64,000 bases of DNA. Source: Zoroaster sp. YZ-2022 (taxonomy: Eukaryota > Echinodermata > Asteroidea > Forcipulatida > Zoroasteridae). This document shows, piece by piece, positions 1 through 11,490 of the stretch (positions within the stretch are counted from its first letter, which is position 1; each line of letters starts with the position of its first letter). A program made the position numbers and the translations under genes. The notes below the pieces were generated by a model. It saw only the letters and a list, made by a program, of their open reading frames with translations. It searched no databases and had not been told where the DNA came from. The DNA lies in contig CM055821.1 of assembly GCA_029582265.1 (NCBI GenBank), positions 47,237,473 through 47,301,472 on the forward strand. Reading direction: 5' to 3'.

Positions 1-555
1 ACAGTGCTTTGCAAATCATGAAATGCAATGACTGTGGGAATGAAGTGGACTTTTCCCAATGCACCTTGTACAAAAAGCCTTCTTATTTAATCTTTAGGCA
101 TAAAATCACAATATATTAAAGGTACACTGTACATAAATGTATTCTAACTACCAATCATTCTTGACACTTGTTCACAGATGTTCAATTTGTACTATTATTC
201 ACTCAAGCTTTCTTTTCCATTCATTTGGACATTTTTTCCGAAATAACAAATCAAAGAAATCTTCAGTTTAAGAAACATCAACCTGTTGATGACAGAGCAC
301 TGCATTTTCCAGTCAACTCTGACATTAAGACCATACTGTGCAAAATCAATAGGTACTTGAGGCTCTATAGAAAACATACTGTGTAATACAGCCAGTGAAT
401 GATTGTATGAAAACAAATTCAACTATGGAAATAGAATATCGTTATTTGCTTTTGTCTCAACCACGTCTCCTCATTCAATAGATCTAATGAAAAAAACCAT
501 ATGCCTGATTGGGTTACAATGTACATGACGTCATTGATTTTAATTTGACGTACTA
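1..555. other. AT-rich sequence, nothing recognised
   Basis: No exon, repeat pair or RNA gene could be supported here. Short open frames exist on both strands but have no recognisable protein signature. Confidence 0.5.
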
Positions 556-1054
556 AAGGCTAACCTTGGTAATAGTACCAAACATTCCATGGTACCAGTC
601 CAATTCAACAAAACACTGCCTTATCCCTACATGTAACCTCCTAGGTATTCTGTCTAGGAACCTTCCTGAATCCTCCAAAATCCATCAGTGCACTTTTGGA
701 AACATTCCCTTATCTTCAAAATGCACCATGCATTTTCATTGGTCTTCCATATTCAGCACGTACGGCTTGTACTTCTTTCCATGTAGTAATTTTGCCCCAT
801 TTGAAGAGGTGAAAGTACCAGTTTCCAACAGTGCGGAATGTTTTCCAAAAAGTGCCCCTTTGAGGATTTTGGAGGATTTGGGGTAGTTAGGGTTAATGAA
901 TCTTTCATATTCAGCACTTTTGGCCTGTACTTCTTGTCAGGTAGTAATTTTGCCCCATTTCAAGAGGTGAAAGTACATGTACCAGATTGCAATAGTGCCA
1001 GTTGAATTTTCCCAAAAAAGTGCCCCATGCAGGATTTGGGGTGGTTAGGGTTAA
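556..1054. repeat. Duplicated TTAA-bounded repeat with CTCCAAAATC motifs
   Basis: Two related halves (about 740-896 and 905-1054) share 'attcagcac', 'tttgccccattt', 'aagaggtgaaagta' and both end in GGTTAGGGTTAA or a close variant (TTAA at 893-896 and 1051-1054). The TTAGGGTTAA end and the internal TCCTCCAAAATC motif match the TTAA-flanked element at 14636-15394, so this is probably a degenerate member of that family. No clean left TTAA end is visible near 556. Confidence 0.5.
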
Positions 1055-1957
1055 TGCATCATTCCTAGGAAAGTCCATAGTGTAGTACTGCAATAAACAT
1101 TTGGCTTTACCAGGAAAGTCAGCAGAAGGCTGCCAAGTACATATCAGCATTCTCAAGGCTATTGAAACATGGTTTTATTTTTCCCGATAAATGTTTTGAT
1201 CATATAAAAATCACGGTGGGATTTGGGGAAACACATCCACCTTGACTTCCTTCAATTTAAATCTTAATTTTGCATTTCAGAGTTTTCATTTTAGCTGTGT
1301 TTATGAAAGAGTTTTAAAAGGTTTCTCAGAATATGGTTTGATGTCATACATGTTGAAATCTTGTACACTGTAATGTATTGAATGCCATACTCAGTGTACA
1401 CATATTTACAATACATGTGGGTTACTCTGAAGTGGAATAAACATTGAAACGTGTAATCTCAACAGTTTTCATAAACCATGAATATTACATGATGTGTAAA
1501 TGAATATTGCTGAACTTTTTTCATTCTATGATAATATTTAAACTTACAACCATACAGCAAATATGTCAAGATTATTAAGCACATTTGAAGAGGATGATAA
1601 ATGTACAGATATAATGATGTGAATTTGATGTACATGTATACTTTGCCCTGCATTGCCCTATTTCTTGTATATCAGTGTCCTTAAACTGCTTTAACAGGAG
1701 TGAAGCACCCCCTTTTCCCCTGTGGCTAGGACCCAATTCTGATGAAAATTGACCTTTACTGATAAGTCTCTGTCTCAATTTACTGTCAGAATTTGTTTGC
1801 TAAATGGTACACAAGCTCGAAAAAAAAATATATATATTATATAAATAATCACAGTTTTACATGAAACTTAATTGGTATTAAGAAGATGACGATGATAACA
1901 AATATCCATTGAATCTTTATTTCTGAGGAATTAAATCATTTTATTAAAATTATTCAG
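1055..1957. other. Non-coding, includes one copy of a 115-bp duplicated segment
   Basis: Positions 1334-1450 ('tgatgtcatacatgttgaaa' through 'ggaataaacattg') recur at 2281-2400 with small indels, on either side of the GC-rich element at 1958-2220. Nothing else is recognised. Confidence 0.5.
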
Positions 1958-2220
1958 TTAACCAGTTCGCGTAGGAGGCCGTGTATACACGCAATTTTTT
2001 TTGGGACAGCGGATCGGAGAGCGTCTAAACACGCCACAGGATTCTCGGGAATATTTGTATAGATTCCCGGTCGACGTGGCAACGAGCCATAAGCATACGG
2101 TGGAAGACGCGGTCTCCCCGGTCACGCTCTGGTGAGCACCATTGGTCGTGTTTGTGCGGTAAAAATAAACCCGCCATGGGGTTCGGAAAAACTTTTTTAT
2201 TCCCGGTGCGAACTGGTTAA
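1958..2220. mobile_element. Short GC-rich TTAA-flanked MITE (piggyBac-like ends)
   Basis: Perfect terminal inverted repeat TTAACCAGTTCGC at 1958 against GCGAACTGGTTAA ending at 2220. TTAA at both ends is consistent with the TTAA target duplication of piggyBac-type transposons. The interior is GC-rich and CpG-rich in strong contrast to the AT-rich flanks, and it has no coding capacity. Family assignment rests on the ends only. Confidence 0.6.
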
Positions 2221-2617
2221 TTTCCTAACAGAATTCAATGTTAGAATGAATACTGTATTCATAATTTCCTTCATAAAGATATGATGTCATACATGTTGAA
2301 ATCTTGTACACTGTAACTTGTAAGGATGTATTGAATGCCATAGTCAGTGTACACATATTTACAATATACATGTGGGTTACTCTGAGATGGAATAAACAAT
2401 GTTAGAATGAATACCGTATTCATAATTTCCTTCATAACGATATGATGTAAAATCCTAAACATTTACACCTTGGTGTTTTTGTATCTTGTTGCAAAGAAAG
2501 TAAGGATACTTTTACAAGCAAATGTGGTGGCATTACCAATAGTGTGGTCTTAAAGGTGAATCAGTTAGTAATCTTAAACACTACAGTAAACTGGAATTTG
2601 TCCAGGTCAATCTTTTT
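2221..2617. other. Non-coding, second copy of the duplicated segment
   Basis: Contains the second copy (2281-2400) of the segment at 1334-1450, and a local repeat of 'caatgttagaatgaatac' (about 2236 and 2397). Nothing else is supported. Confidence 0.45.
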
Positions 2618-3330
2618 ATGTGTTCGAGCTACGGCGTGAACACATTATTATTATTTTTTTACTTTTTCTTCTCACTGAGACCTATGCAACAAAAAACACA
2701 TAGTTGAAAAGTTCACAGCACCTTGAAACTTAACACATACTTAGACCATGGAGGAAGGACCTTGTAGTTGTATCCTAAGTTGTGACGTCATGGTGAGGTC
2801 GTCAGATATCGAATTACACTAAATCAAAGTTTAATATTTCAAAAAATCATATCTCACGAACCACAAAAAATATTTTCACAATCGTTGTGTCATCTTAAAG
2901 ATCTTGAATTATGTGATATTTCATTCACAGATATGACCCCAATCTGACCTCTCCTTCTGGTCGAATCCGGAAGTTGAATATTTCAAAAAATCATATCTCA
3001 TTAACCACAGAAGATACATGTATTTTCACAATCTTTGCATCATCTTAAAGACCTTGAACTATGTCACATTTCGTTCACAGACAAGACCCTAATCTGACCT
3101 CTCCTTCCACTGGAAGGAAGTTTAAGTGTACAAATATTCTGAATCACTATTCTGTAAATGTATTTGTACAGCAAAAACATAGTTGCAGAGTTCACAGAAC
3201 CTTCAAACTTAACACATGTACATTACATGTAGTTAGACCTCTGTGGTCAAACCATGGTTAGACCTTAACATATTGTTCAGGTAATGCTGTGACGTCATGG
3301 TGAGGTCATCGAATGAATTATTACGTCATC
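2618..3330 (+). mobile_element. Helitron2-like non-autonomous element, 5' two-thirds
   Basis: Starts with a hairpin (TGTGTTC / GAACACA, 2619-2644) followed by a T-rich tract and a block ('ttcacagcacc', 'acttaacacatacttagacc', 'gtgacgtcatggtgaggtc') that matches the reverse complement of the complete copy at 24691-25542. From about 3170 the start of the block is partly repeated, then homology ends. The matching 3' third lies at 5690-6061 in the same orientation, so this may be one element split by later insertions. Confidence 0.55.
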
Positions 3331-4370
3331 TAATGAATTATTATGTAATTAATTATAATTAAAACAATATATTTTATCTCGTGAACCACAATACATAATT
3401 TCTTGATTCCTTCATAATCATACAGTTATTATTCTAAGTTCATGGGTAGTTTAATGTCTCAAAACAGAACTTTAAAATTAGATTCACTCTTTATAAACTC
3501 ATTAACATGTTTATACCATGAGATATTCACTGGCATGCTAAAGAAGTGCCTTGTGCTGTCAGTCATTGTATGTTTTTGATTGAATTGTGCTGATGTGTTT
3601 CTTATTTTTGTTACACAGCCCACAGACTATCGAACCTAGCACATGAAGTACTTCATCTGCTTAGGGCAAATTGAAAGATGTATGTAATATGTGTTCAAAC
3701 CTGAACTTTAGAAAACTACAAATATTTAAAGATCTAGCCTTGATTGTCACATAAAGAGTAATCAATAATGGGATGGTAAGCGTCATGAGCCTCTCGGGAA
3801 TGGGGCATGATAAATACTTGTTGTAATGTAATGTAATGTAATGTATAATTTTCACAAATATATTATCAGGTGATATTTTAGGGGCAACAGTGTAGGCCTT
3901 GAAAGGGTCAGTTAATAATCATTGAGGCCGATAATAACCTTTGTCAATTACAATTGGGCCTCCCACACATAATGTACATATACATTACTGCATTTAAATG
4001 GCCAAATGTCATAAAATTACGGGAGTTGTTTTAGTTATACAAGACCTACACGTACATGTACGATGATTGCAGGAGAATACAGGAAATTTCATATCCTGTT
4101 TTCAATCATGTCATTTGAAGAATGGAGTTTAATTAGTGTATGTGGGCACAAAATGAGCACGTACATACGTGTACATGTATGTACGTCTCAGTTGACAAGA
4201 CATTGTACAACCTACGTGTATAAAATAGAGTGAACTCATGATGACGGTTGCCATTTTTAGACAACCACAATTTTGTTTGTCAAATCAAATACAGTTTTAA
4301 CTAGAAAAGCACATACATGTACTTCCGCCAAGTAGAGCTTTTTCAGTGAAAAACAATTCCTAGAAGTTGT
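3331..4370. other. AT-rich non-coding sequence with a short TAATG repeat
   Basis: A (TGTAA)n run occurs near 3822-3843. The region 4150-4220 is rich in ACATGTA/TACGTA words. No gene or bounded element is recognised. Confidence 0.4.
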
Positions 4371-4458
4371 CAATTACCCTACGCTGTACGCATCCCCAGG
4401 ATTGAACCAGGGTCTATGACGTGACAGCCGTACGTCTAACCAGCTAAGCCACCAATGA
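4371..4458 (-). repeat. tRNA-Asp-like relic (tRNA-headed SINE remnant)
   Basis: On the minus strand there is an A-box-like TGGCTTAGCTGGTTAGA, a CTGTCAC anticodon-loop-like segment (GTC) and a B box GGTTCAATCC. The acceptor ends do not pair properly and the stems are eroded, so a functional tRNA gene is unlikely. A tRNA-derived SINE head is the best reading. Confidence 0.5.
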
Positions 4459-4559
4459 TTCTTGAAACTTGATGAAAACATTAGGTTATAAGTAAACAGG
4501 TTATTAGTGCGCCCCCCCCCCCCATTGGTTCTACTTATTAGCTCACTGATCCGTGATAA

Positions 4560-5255
4560 GGCCAAAAAAAAAAAGATGTTGAGTTGCCCTCCACTGACCG
4601 ACCCAAAAGTGCTGAAATCTCGGGTCGGGTTTTTTTTGTTTTGTTTTTTTTTTCCCGTCATTCATAGGCCTATTTATTAATGAAACTTACCAATTTTCTT
4701 TGTATAAAACATAATACGTTTGATTTGTGAAATTTTCCACTTTTTTACCGGTAAATTTACCGCACCCAAGACTCAATCTACATGTTTTCAAATCGAATGG
4801 CCCCGCCCTCACATGGTGCACTGCCTTCGCACACACTGTGTGCCAATGATTGCGACTCAAATCTACACGCTTTCAAATCAAATGACCCTCACATCGTTGT
4901 GCACTGGCTCCCGCACTGTACGTGTGTCAACGATTGCAACTCGATCTACACGTTTTCAAATCGAATGGCCACTCACATGTTGCATGTTGAGCATTGCGCG
5001 CAATATGGATGAATTTGCTGTGTCAATCACAGCGAAAAGTACAACAAAAATGCTTGGGATACTTTTATTCTGAAGCAAAATTCCTTGCTGATAGGTATAC
5101 AAATGAAAAACATGGTATGTGGTTACAGTTCCAAAGCATTTCAATCTTGTTAAAATGACAGTCAAGGAGAAAAAAAAAAGAAAAAAAATCCCGACCGACC
5201 GACCCCTTCAAATATTTTCACTGGAGGGCAACTCAACAAAAATTTTTTTTTGGCC
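4560..5255. mobile_element. Foldback MITE with about 70-bp inverted ends
   Basis: The left end (GGCC, A-rich tract, GTTGAGTTGCCCTCCA, then GACCGACCC) is inverted at 5180-5255 (GACCGACCGACC, then TGGAGGGCAACTCAAC, T-rich tract, GGCC). Between the ends sit three imperfect tandem units of about 85 bp, each with 'TTTCAAATCRAATGRCC' (near 4787, 4869, 4957). The ends are too degenerate to assign a superfamily. Confidence 0.6.
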
Positions 5256-5689
5256 TAATGTTAATGTTAGAAATGTTAGATACGGTCTGAAAATATGCTT
5301 TCCTGAAATCGGATCTTCATCAAAATCCAATTGATTGGTTCATGTAGCAAACTCAACATATTCAGCAAATTCTCATACAGATTGAGAAGTACACCCACAG
5401 TCCCACACACACAGACAAACAAAAACACCCCCCCCCCCCACACACACACAGGGGTGAAAACATTACCTCTGTCAAACGGAGGGAAAACATACTTTGTATA
5501 CAGTATAGTTCAACAAGATTATTAAAAAAATTGTGTTTTTTCGTTATTTTAGAGCAAAGGACCAGATACACAAATATCCTGTTCTTTCTGAAGAGATGTT
5601 TTATTATTGGGCACCTTGTGTGTACAATATTAGCAAGTCTTGTGTGCAGAAATTGTTTTGCATCCCGGATGATAATTTTGAGAAAGATT
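5256..5689. other. Non-coding, C-run and CA-rich simple sequence
   Basis: An oligo-C run followed by CA dinucleotides occurs at about 5428-5451. No gene signal. Confidence 0.4.
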
Positions 5690-6061
5690 ATTCATTGTTT
5701 TGTAATAATTTAAAGGAAGAAGTTAAGATGTTCAGCTTTGCACATTATATGTATGTAGTTTTAATTATATATTATGAAAAACCGTATCTCCTGCACCAAA
5801 TTAGATACTAACATTATTTCATGAACATGAGGAAGATTATTGTGTCAGATACGTATGACCTTCAAATAACCTGATCTGACCTTTACTTCGGTCCATACAG
5901 GAAGTTCAAATTCAACACAATCTAATGCAAAATTCATATGTCTTTTGAATATGAAATTTATATTTCCAAAATATGATTGTGACATCATCGATGATAATTT
6001 GATTGAACCGGAAGTTCTCACGAACACTGTGTGTTTGTCCCAACAAACACTTGAGCTGTAG
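5690..6061 (+). mobile_element. Helitron2-like element, 3' third
   Basis: Matches the 3' portion of the complete copy at 24691-25542 ('ttttaattatatattatgaa', 'acatgaggaa', 'tctgacctttacttcggtcc', 'gattgaaccggaagtt'). It ends with CGAACAC (6021-6027), a 20-nt hairpin GTGTTTGT/ACAAACAC (6031-6050) and CTGTAG followed by T. The subterminal CGAACAC is the inverse of the 5' GTGTTCG at 2620, as expected for the asymmetric inverted repeats of Helitron2 elements. Confidence 0.6.
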
Positions 6062-6075
6062 TTTTTAATTAATTT

Positions 6076-6921
6076 TTAACCCTCCTGTTACTGTACATGC
6101 CAAAACCTGCCAAATTTGCACTGTGTAATAAGCATAGGGCCTACAGCATTAACCTGCCAATACATGTCATAACACTTGTATAGTAAGTACATCCACATGC
6201 CAAAACCCTTTAGAGGGTTTGGAGGGTTTTAAAAGGCGCTGATACTAAGTCATAAAGTAAGCTAAGTATGTAGCAAGTATACCTACATGCCAAAACATGT
6301 TGGAAGGTTTTGAAAGGTATTGGCACTAAGTCAGTCTTAAAGAAAAGCTAAGTAATCCTCAATAAAGTTCATCCAAACTGTTGAAACTTTTCAATTTCAG
6401 AAGGTGCCTGAGCTACCCTGTACATTAACAGTAATCCCTAAGATATACACATCTATCAGTCTATTACTTGCCAAAGGGAGTTGACATGTGCAGTGACTAA
6501 CAGTAAACAGTTATTTACACAAACTATGTATAGTACAGACCCGACTGTACGAAATGAGTCGGAAGTCGCAAATGTCTGTATTGAGATACGGACACGTAAA
6601 CACAAGTCATGCGTGTGTGTGGTCGAAAAATAATTTTTTTGTTTTCGAAAGAAATAAGTAGAAAAACATGTTAATAAATCTACCCAACTAAAAAATGATT
6701 TTTTTTTGACCACACATATGCATGACTCAATACATGCATTTGCGACTTCCGACTCATTTCGTACGGTCTGGTCACATATGGTAGTATATCTACACTATCT
6801 TTCAAAACCTGCCAGTGTAGTGCATAGTGAATCAACTACATCCTTTTAAAACCCTCCGGCTGACAGATTTTGAAAGGTGCAGTTTCTAGGCCCAAAACTG
6901 CAATTTTTATAGGGGGGTTAA
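6076..6921. mobile_element. TTAA-flanked MITE (piggyBac-like), TGCCAAAACC motif family
   Basis: Ends TTAACCCTCCTGTTAC (6076) and TATAGGGGGGTTAA (to 6921). TTAA plus CCC termini fit piggyBac-type elements. The interior repeats the motif ATGCCAAAACC or TGCCAAA many times on one strand and GGTTTTGAAAGGT-like inverses further in. A smaller foldback element (6535-6772) is nested in it. Confidence 0.6.
6535..6772. mobile_element. Nested foldback MITE, GTACGAAATGAGTCGG ends
   Basis: GTACGAAATGAGTCGGAAGT followed by CGCAAATG near 6548 is perfectly inverted near 6740-6766, and the outer bases CAGACC/GGTCTG also pair. The left copy has five extra bases (CGACT) inside the repeat. The centre is A/T-rich. 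No coding capacity. Confidence 0.6.
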
Positions 6922-8862
6922 TTTAGATTATCTCCCAATTGATGTTAGATAGTTTTGGGTTTTATTAAAACTCGGTGACAAATTTTAAAGCGTCAAATAG
7001 GCATCATGCCCAGTCTGGTCATTGCAGTTTATAATATCAATCTCTGCATGTACATGTAATCAGATTTGTATGAGAGAAAAGTACATACGTACATGTACAA
7101 AGTGTACTAGCCAGCTGCTGTTGAATAAATTCATGGAAAGCCATTATTAGGTGAGGTATTCTGAAAACTCATTGAGGGTCAGGTAACAAGTAGGGTTCTG
7201 TTAGGGCATCCCTGGGGTACATGTAGTTCTATACTACCAGATGTGTACATGTCTATATTGGGGTGCCAGTTGTGGTTTCGTTGGTATCCGGTATCAATTG
7301 GACGGATCAGCAGGTCATGGAAATTGATTGGCTGTGTAGGTGTTATTGATCGCTTAGATTGTGGGAAGATCGGTAAATAGCCACCAGGTTGTGCAACTAT
7401 CTACATGTATGTATGCTACAGTGTACATGTACTATGTAGCTGCATTCACAAAAATGGACTTGTATTCTGGCCTATCCTTTTTTTATGATTACACAAAACT
7501 ACTCCACCCGCTAGGGAAGAAAGGTAGGATGGCCTTGTAGAGGTGCTGGTCACCTGTTATATCTTACCACTCACTGGCTTTGTTTAAAATGAATTTTTGT
7601 TTATTTTTTGTTTTTTAGGGTTTTGGTTTTATATTTAACCCTCCTATTATCGGTGTACATTTGTAGTTCTTTACAAAGTGGACCCATACTTCAAAATGTC
7701 TCAACTGGGACATATTGTGGTACACACTTTCTTATCTAATGATTAATGGCATAGCCCAAGGCTCTTCAGAGAGATGAGGTAAACTGAAGCAGCCACCTGC
7801 TTTGTTTCATTGCAAGGCTAACTTGAAATAAACCAGTGCAGTAATACACATACTGTGTGAAGGTCAGAACACTTTGGTTTTTGTCCCATACCCAGGGGCA
7901 TTTTGGGGTATCCATGTACCATTCTTGTGTACAGTATGCAATATTTTGAGGCATGCATAGAAAAAGCATTGTGTACTTAGCAGGTTTATTTTGGAAGCAT
8001 TTTGGAGACTGCATGTATACAAGGGTTTGATGTAATCTGATTGCCAGTGTAAAATGTAATAAAATAAAATAAAATAAATATAATTGAAGATCCTTAAATA
8101 AACATACAACTACAATCAGTGTTTTCCCTGGTAATGTATGTATAATAAGATAAGGTAACACACCTCGCAAAAATGAAGCATTTTATTTTCTAAGGAAAAA
8201 TCCATATTACATTGGTATAATAGGTAGTGACTTCATAATAAATCATGATCGTTTTAAAACAATTTCTAAATTAGCTGCACCGTCCACTATCTTTGTGAAT
8301 GCCTGTATTTTGTAGCAGTCTGCATGATTGGATTTTGTTTGCATTTGTTATTCAATTTGTAAAAAACATATTCTTATCACTGAAATTATGGACATCACAA
8401 GCAGGTATGTCTAAATTTGGACATTCAAATCCATTAAACACATATGTGTAGCTTATTAGCGTTGTTTTTCACGCTTGACTAGCGTGGTTTTTGGTAATTA
8501 TCATGAAGGTACAATAGAGTTCGTTAATCAGTACTCGTTATGCTTGAAGTCAATAGAAGGGAAACCATTACAAAAGACTTATGTACAGATAAGATCGTCA
8601 TCTGCTCTATGAAAACAATTATTTTATGTCAACCAACCAGACATGTAGCTGAACAGTTCCTATGCTAAAGACACTTGTTACATGTTTTTTTAACTACTAT
8701 TTTGTCATTCAAAATATATTCAATCAAATTCTGTTGAATACAAATACTCCATTGGAATACCCCTTAGTGGTGAATACTTAAAAATCTGTAAAAACATGAA
8801 GTGTTTTTCACCAGGTAGCAAGAGTTTGTGGCATAGTGTGTGTGGCATCTTCACCATAGACT
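6922..8862. other. Non-coding; solo TTAACCCTCC end at 7635
   Basis: TTAACCCTCCTATTATCGG at 7635 looks like one end of the TTAACCCTCC family, but no partner end is nearby. An (AAAAT)n tract occurs at about 8056-8078. No exon-like sequence was found, including none resembling the missing first GCH1 exon. Confidence 0.4.
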
Positions 8863-10831
8863 TTAACCCTCCTATGGTTTGACCTTTCAAAACCTTTCAA
8901 AATCTGCTTACTGGCAAAATGGCTATCAATAATGTATGAACCCTTTAAAACCCTCCAGAATTTGTTGCTACTGAACTACATGTACCACACCTTTCAATAC
9001 CCTTTGAAAGGTATTGAAACATTTCAACACCAGTTTGTTCAGAGAGTTGTTTCACCTTTCGAAACCTTTCATAGGTCCCTTTTGTCAGACAGTTTTCTCA
9101 CCTTTCAAAACCCTTCAGTACAGCAAACTTGAAAGGTTTTGAAAGGTCTGACAATTCTAGGCTTGGGCGATGACACGATAATATCGAATATCGCGATATT
9201 TTTTTTATGCGATTATGATATCGAGGACTTTTTAAATTATCGGCAGATCGCGATGAAAAAAAATATATCGTGATGAAAAAAAATTTTCGTGAAGAAAAAA
9301 ATATATCACGATTAAACAAAATCCTCGATTGTCACTTGGGCCAGAAATTCCATGGGAAAAAACTTAGGGAAGTCTTTTCAGCTTTCGTGAGAAACAAAAT
9401 GGAACTACTTCTGCAGTAAACCGACTGTCAGATCACAAAGGAGCCGCCTGACAGGGTGTTGTTTAATAATCCACCGCCACTCAAAGAAATCTATTAAGAG
9501 TGATTTAAGTTTTGGGATTGAATGGGATATTTGATCCGACAATATGGAGACAATGTTTACGCCTCACTGTCTATCCATGGTGGTCTGTGACTCTGGCTGG
9601 CGCACCACAGGCGAGTATATTATATCATACATATTTAAATATATGCAGAATATGGGCGTTTCCTTAAAAACACATAGTCATGATTAAATCAAAGCATGGA
9701 TCGGCAGCTGCTCGATCAAAGTTGAGGGATTAGGACACTATTCTGTTGTACCATACTGGGACTCTTGTCTCGTGTGACAAAACACATACGCGTACTCTTG
9801 ATAAACCATGTGACGTTTATTTAAAATAGTGTGACTACAATCCACATTTTTTGAATCACATGGTTTTATTCTCCATGGTACTATATGCAGGAATAAACCT
9901 ATAGTCACGTGTTTATACTATGACCCAGTCACATGGAACGCGTGAATCACGTGAACTCGGGCTGATGATTTGATTGGGATGCACGACGCAGGAACCGTCC
10001 CACATAATTATTTTATTTTTATTTATTTATTTGGAATTACACTTTTGAAACAGTGGCACACGATGTATGTAAATATCGGTGCATCCATCAAAACAATTTC
10101 TAAGTACAATAGTTACAATAATAAAAATATTAAATAATAGTAATAATTTAGCGAAACAAAGCGAACGCATGGAGCTGAACGAAGGGACGCAATTATTATG
10201 CAAACGATTTGCCAATGGCAATGGGTGCGTTTTTGCGACCGTAACCAGAAATAATTATGTTTGGGCTTTGGTCATTGGTTAAGCATTTTCGCAAGTTCGG
10301 TTGTGCTGCGATGACATCATGGTTCTGACCAAACATAAACCGAACTTTGTGATCGGTTACGCTTAGTTTCAAGATGGTGGATTGTAAAAAGTAAACATGA
10401 TTAAGTGATTAATCGTATACCAGTATGTCTTTCAAGTTACTAGTACTCACGAGTAAGTTCTATTTTGAGAAACGTTGATGACTGAACATGTCACAAACTG
10501 AAAACAATTGTCTGGTTACGTCAGATTTTCGCGTAGCTGTGCCGTTTTGTTTCTGGTTAGGGTAGCGAAAACCCGCCCCATATGTTGCACTCGTGAACGA
10601 CGCAATTGCACGTGTCTCGCAGGTAAGCACTAGCAATTTATTGTGACGCTTGTAGACGGGTACATCCCTGAATTACCGGCTCTAAAGCACTCATGCGTGA
10701 AAAACAAAGATAATCGCGATATTATCGAATATCGCGATATATGTTTGACGATATATCGTGGATGAATAAAATCGATATCGCCCAAGCCTAGACAATTCTA
10801 TGGCAAACTGCACTGTATATAGGAGGGTTAA
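8863..10831. mobile_element. TTAA-flanked MITE, CTTTCAAAACC motif family, split by a hAT element
   Basis: Ends TTAACCCTCCTATGG (8863) and ATAGGAGGGTTAA (to 10831). The 295 bp left of the nested hAT element repeat CCTTTCAAAACC and its inverse GGTTTTGAAAGG about ten times. Without the nested element (9158-10790 plus one target copy) the MITE would be about 330 bp. Confidence 0.65.
9158..10790. mobile_element. hAT non-autonomous element, copy 1
   Basis: Ends TAGGCTTGGGCGAT / TATCGCCCAAGCCTA, flanked by a perfect 8-bp duplication GACAATTC (9150-9157 and 10791-10798). An 8-bp duplication and a TAGG-type end are hAT hallmarks. Subterminal regions are runs of ATATCG and A/T tracts. No transposase frame is visible, so it is non-autonomous. 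It is inserted in the TTAA MITE at 8863-10831 and is inverted relative to copy 2. Confidence 0.8.
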
Positions 10832-10908
10832 TCTTGAGTCTCTCCTTTGCAGAAAAATGTCTGGCAATTTGGCAAGCCATTTTTCAATGCTATGGGTTGT
10901 AGTTCTAA

Positions 10909-11476
10909 TTAACCCTCCTACTACTACATGTACACTCACTGGCCAAAAGTATTGCAACATGCTCAAAATAGCACTTTACAAGTAACAGGTGAGATGATCA
11001 TTTAATCCGATTTCATCGATCGTGTATTACATAATTTCCGAGCAAGAACAGTAAAAAAGAACATTGACTTCAAAACACAGGCACTTTCAAGAAGTCTTAA
11101 GTAGTGTAAATAAAATAAAATAAATTATTGTAACACAGTTAGCTCCAAACTGAACTTTGGAGATGTTGCAATACTTATGGCCAGTGAGTGTACAAGGGTC
11201 AAAATGTTGATATACTTGCCAAGGTACATGTATATCTAGTGCACTTAAAAGTCAAACACTGTCAAACCTTACATGTAGTAAGTACATTTACAGGTCAAAA
11301 TGAGTCGACCGTTTTTGACTGGTAAAAGCATTGTCTGGTATTGTTCAGGGTGGTCAAAATGACGGTCAAAACCAGTCACAAATACCCCTTTTGGTCAACA
11401 GTCAAAACAGGCAGTTGACTGGTTTTGACTTCTACAGCAACTTCCCACTAAAGTGCAGCAATAGTAGGAGGGTTAA
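10909..11476. mobile_element. TTAA-flanked MITE, GGTCAAAA motif family, split by a Tc1 MITE
   Basis: Ends TTAACCCTCCTACTAC and GTAGGAGGGTTAA-like (TTAA 10909-10912, 11473-11476). The interior repeats GGTCAAAATG / GTCAAAAC. An uninterrupted inverted copy is at 23868-24121, which shows that 10931-11192 is a later insertion. Confidence 0.7.
10931..11192. mobile_element. Tc1-type MITE, copy 1
   Basis: TACACTCACTGGCCAAAAGT at the left, with ATACTTATGGCCAGTGAGTG then TA at the right. TA target and a TGGCCAAAAGTATTGCAACA-type end are typical of Tc1 elements. About 260 bp, no coding capacity. An inverted second copy lies at 32376-32634. Confidence 0.75.
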
Positions 11477-11490
11477 GATATTAATAACAT

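Noticed and set aside
4720..5073. 117-codon plus-strand frame
   Set aside because: Covers three degenerate 85-bp tandem units inside a foldback MITE.
7766..8170. 134-codon minus-strand frame
   Set aside because: No motif, no repeat homology and no splice context. Frames of this length are expected by chance in this much AT-rich sequence.
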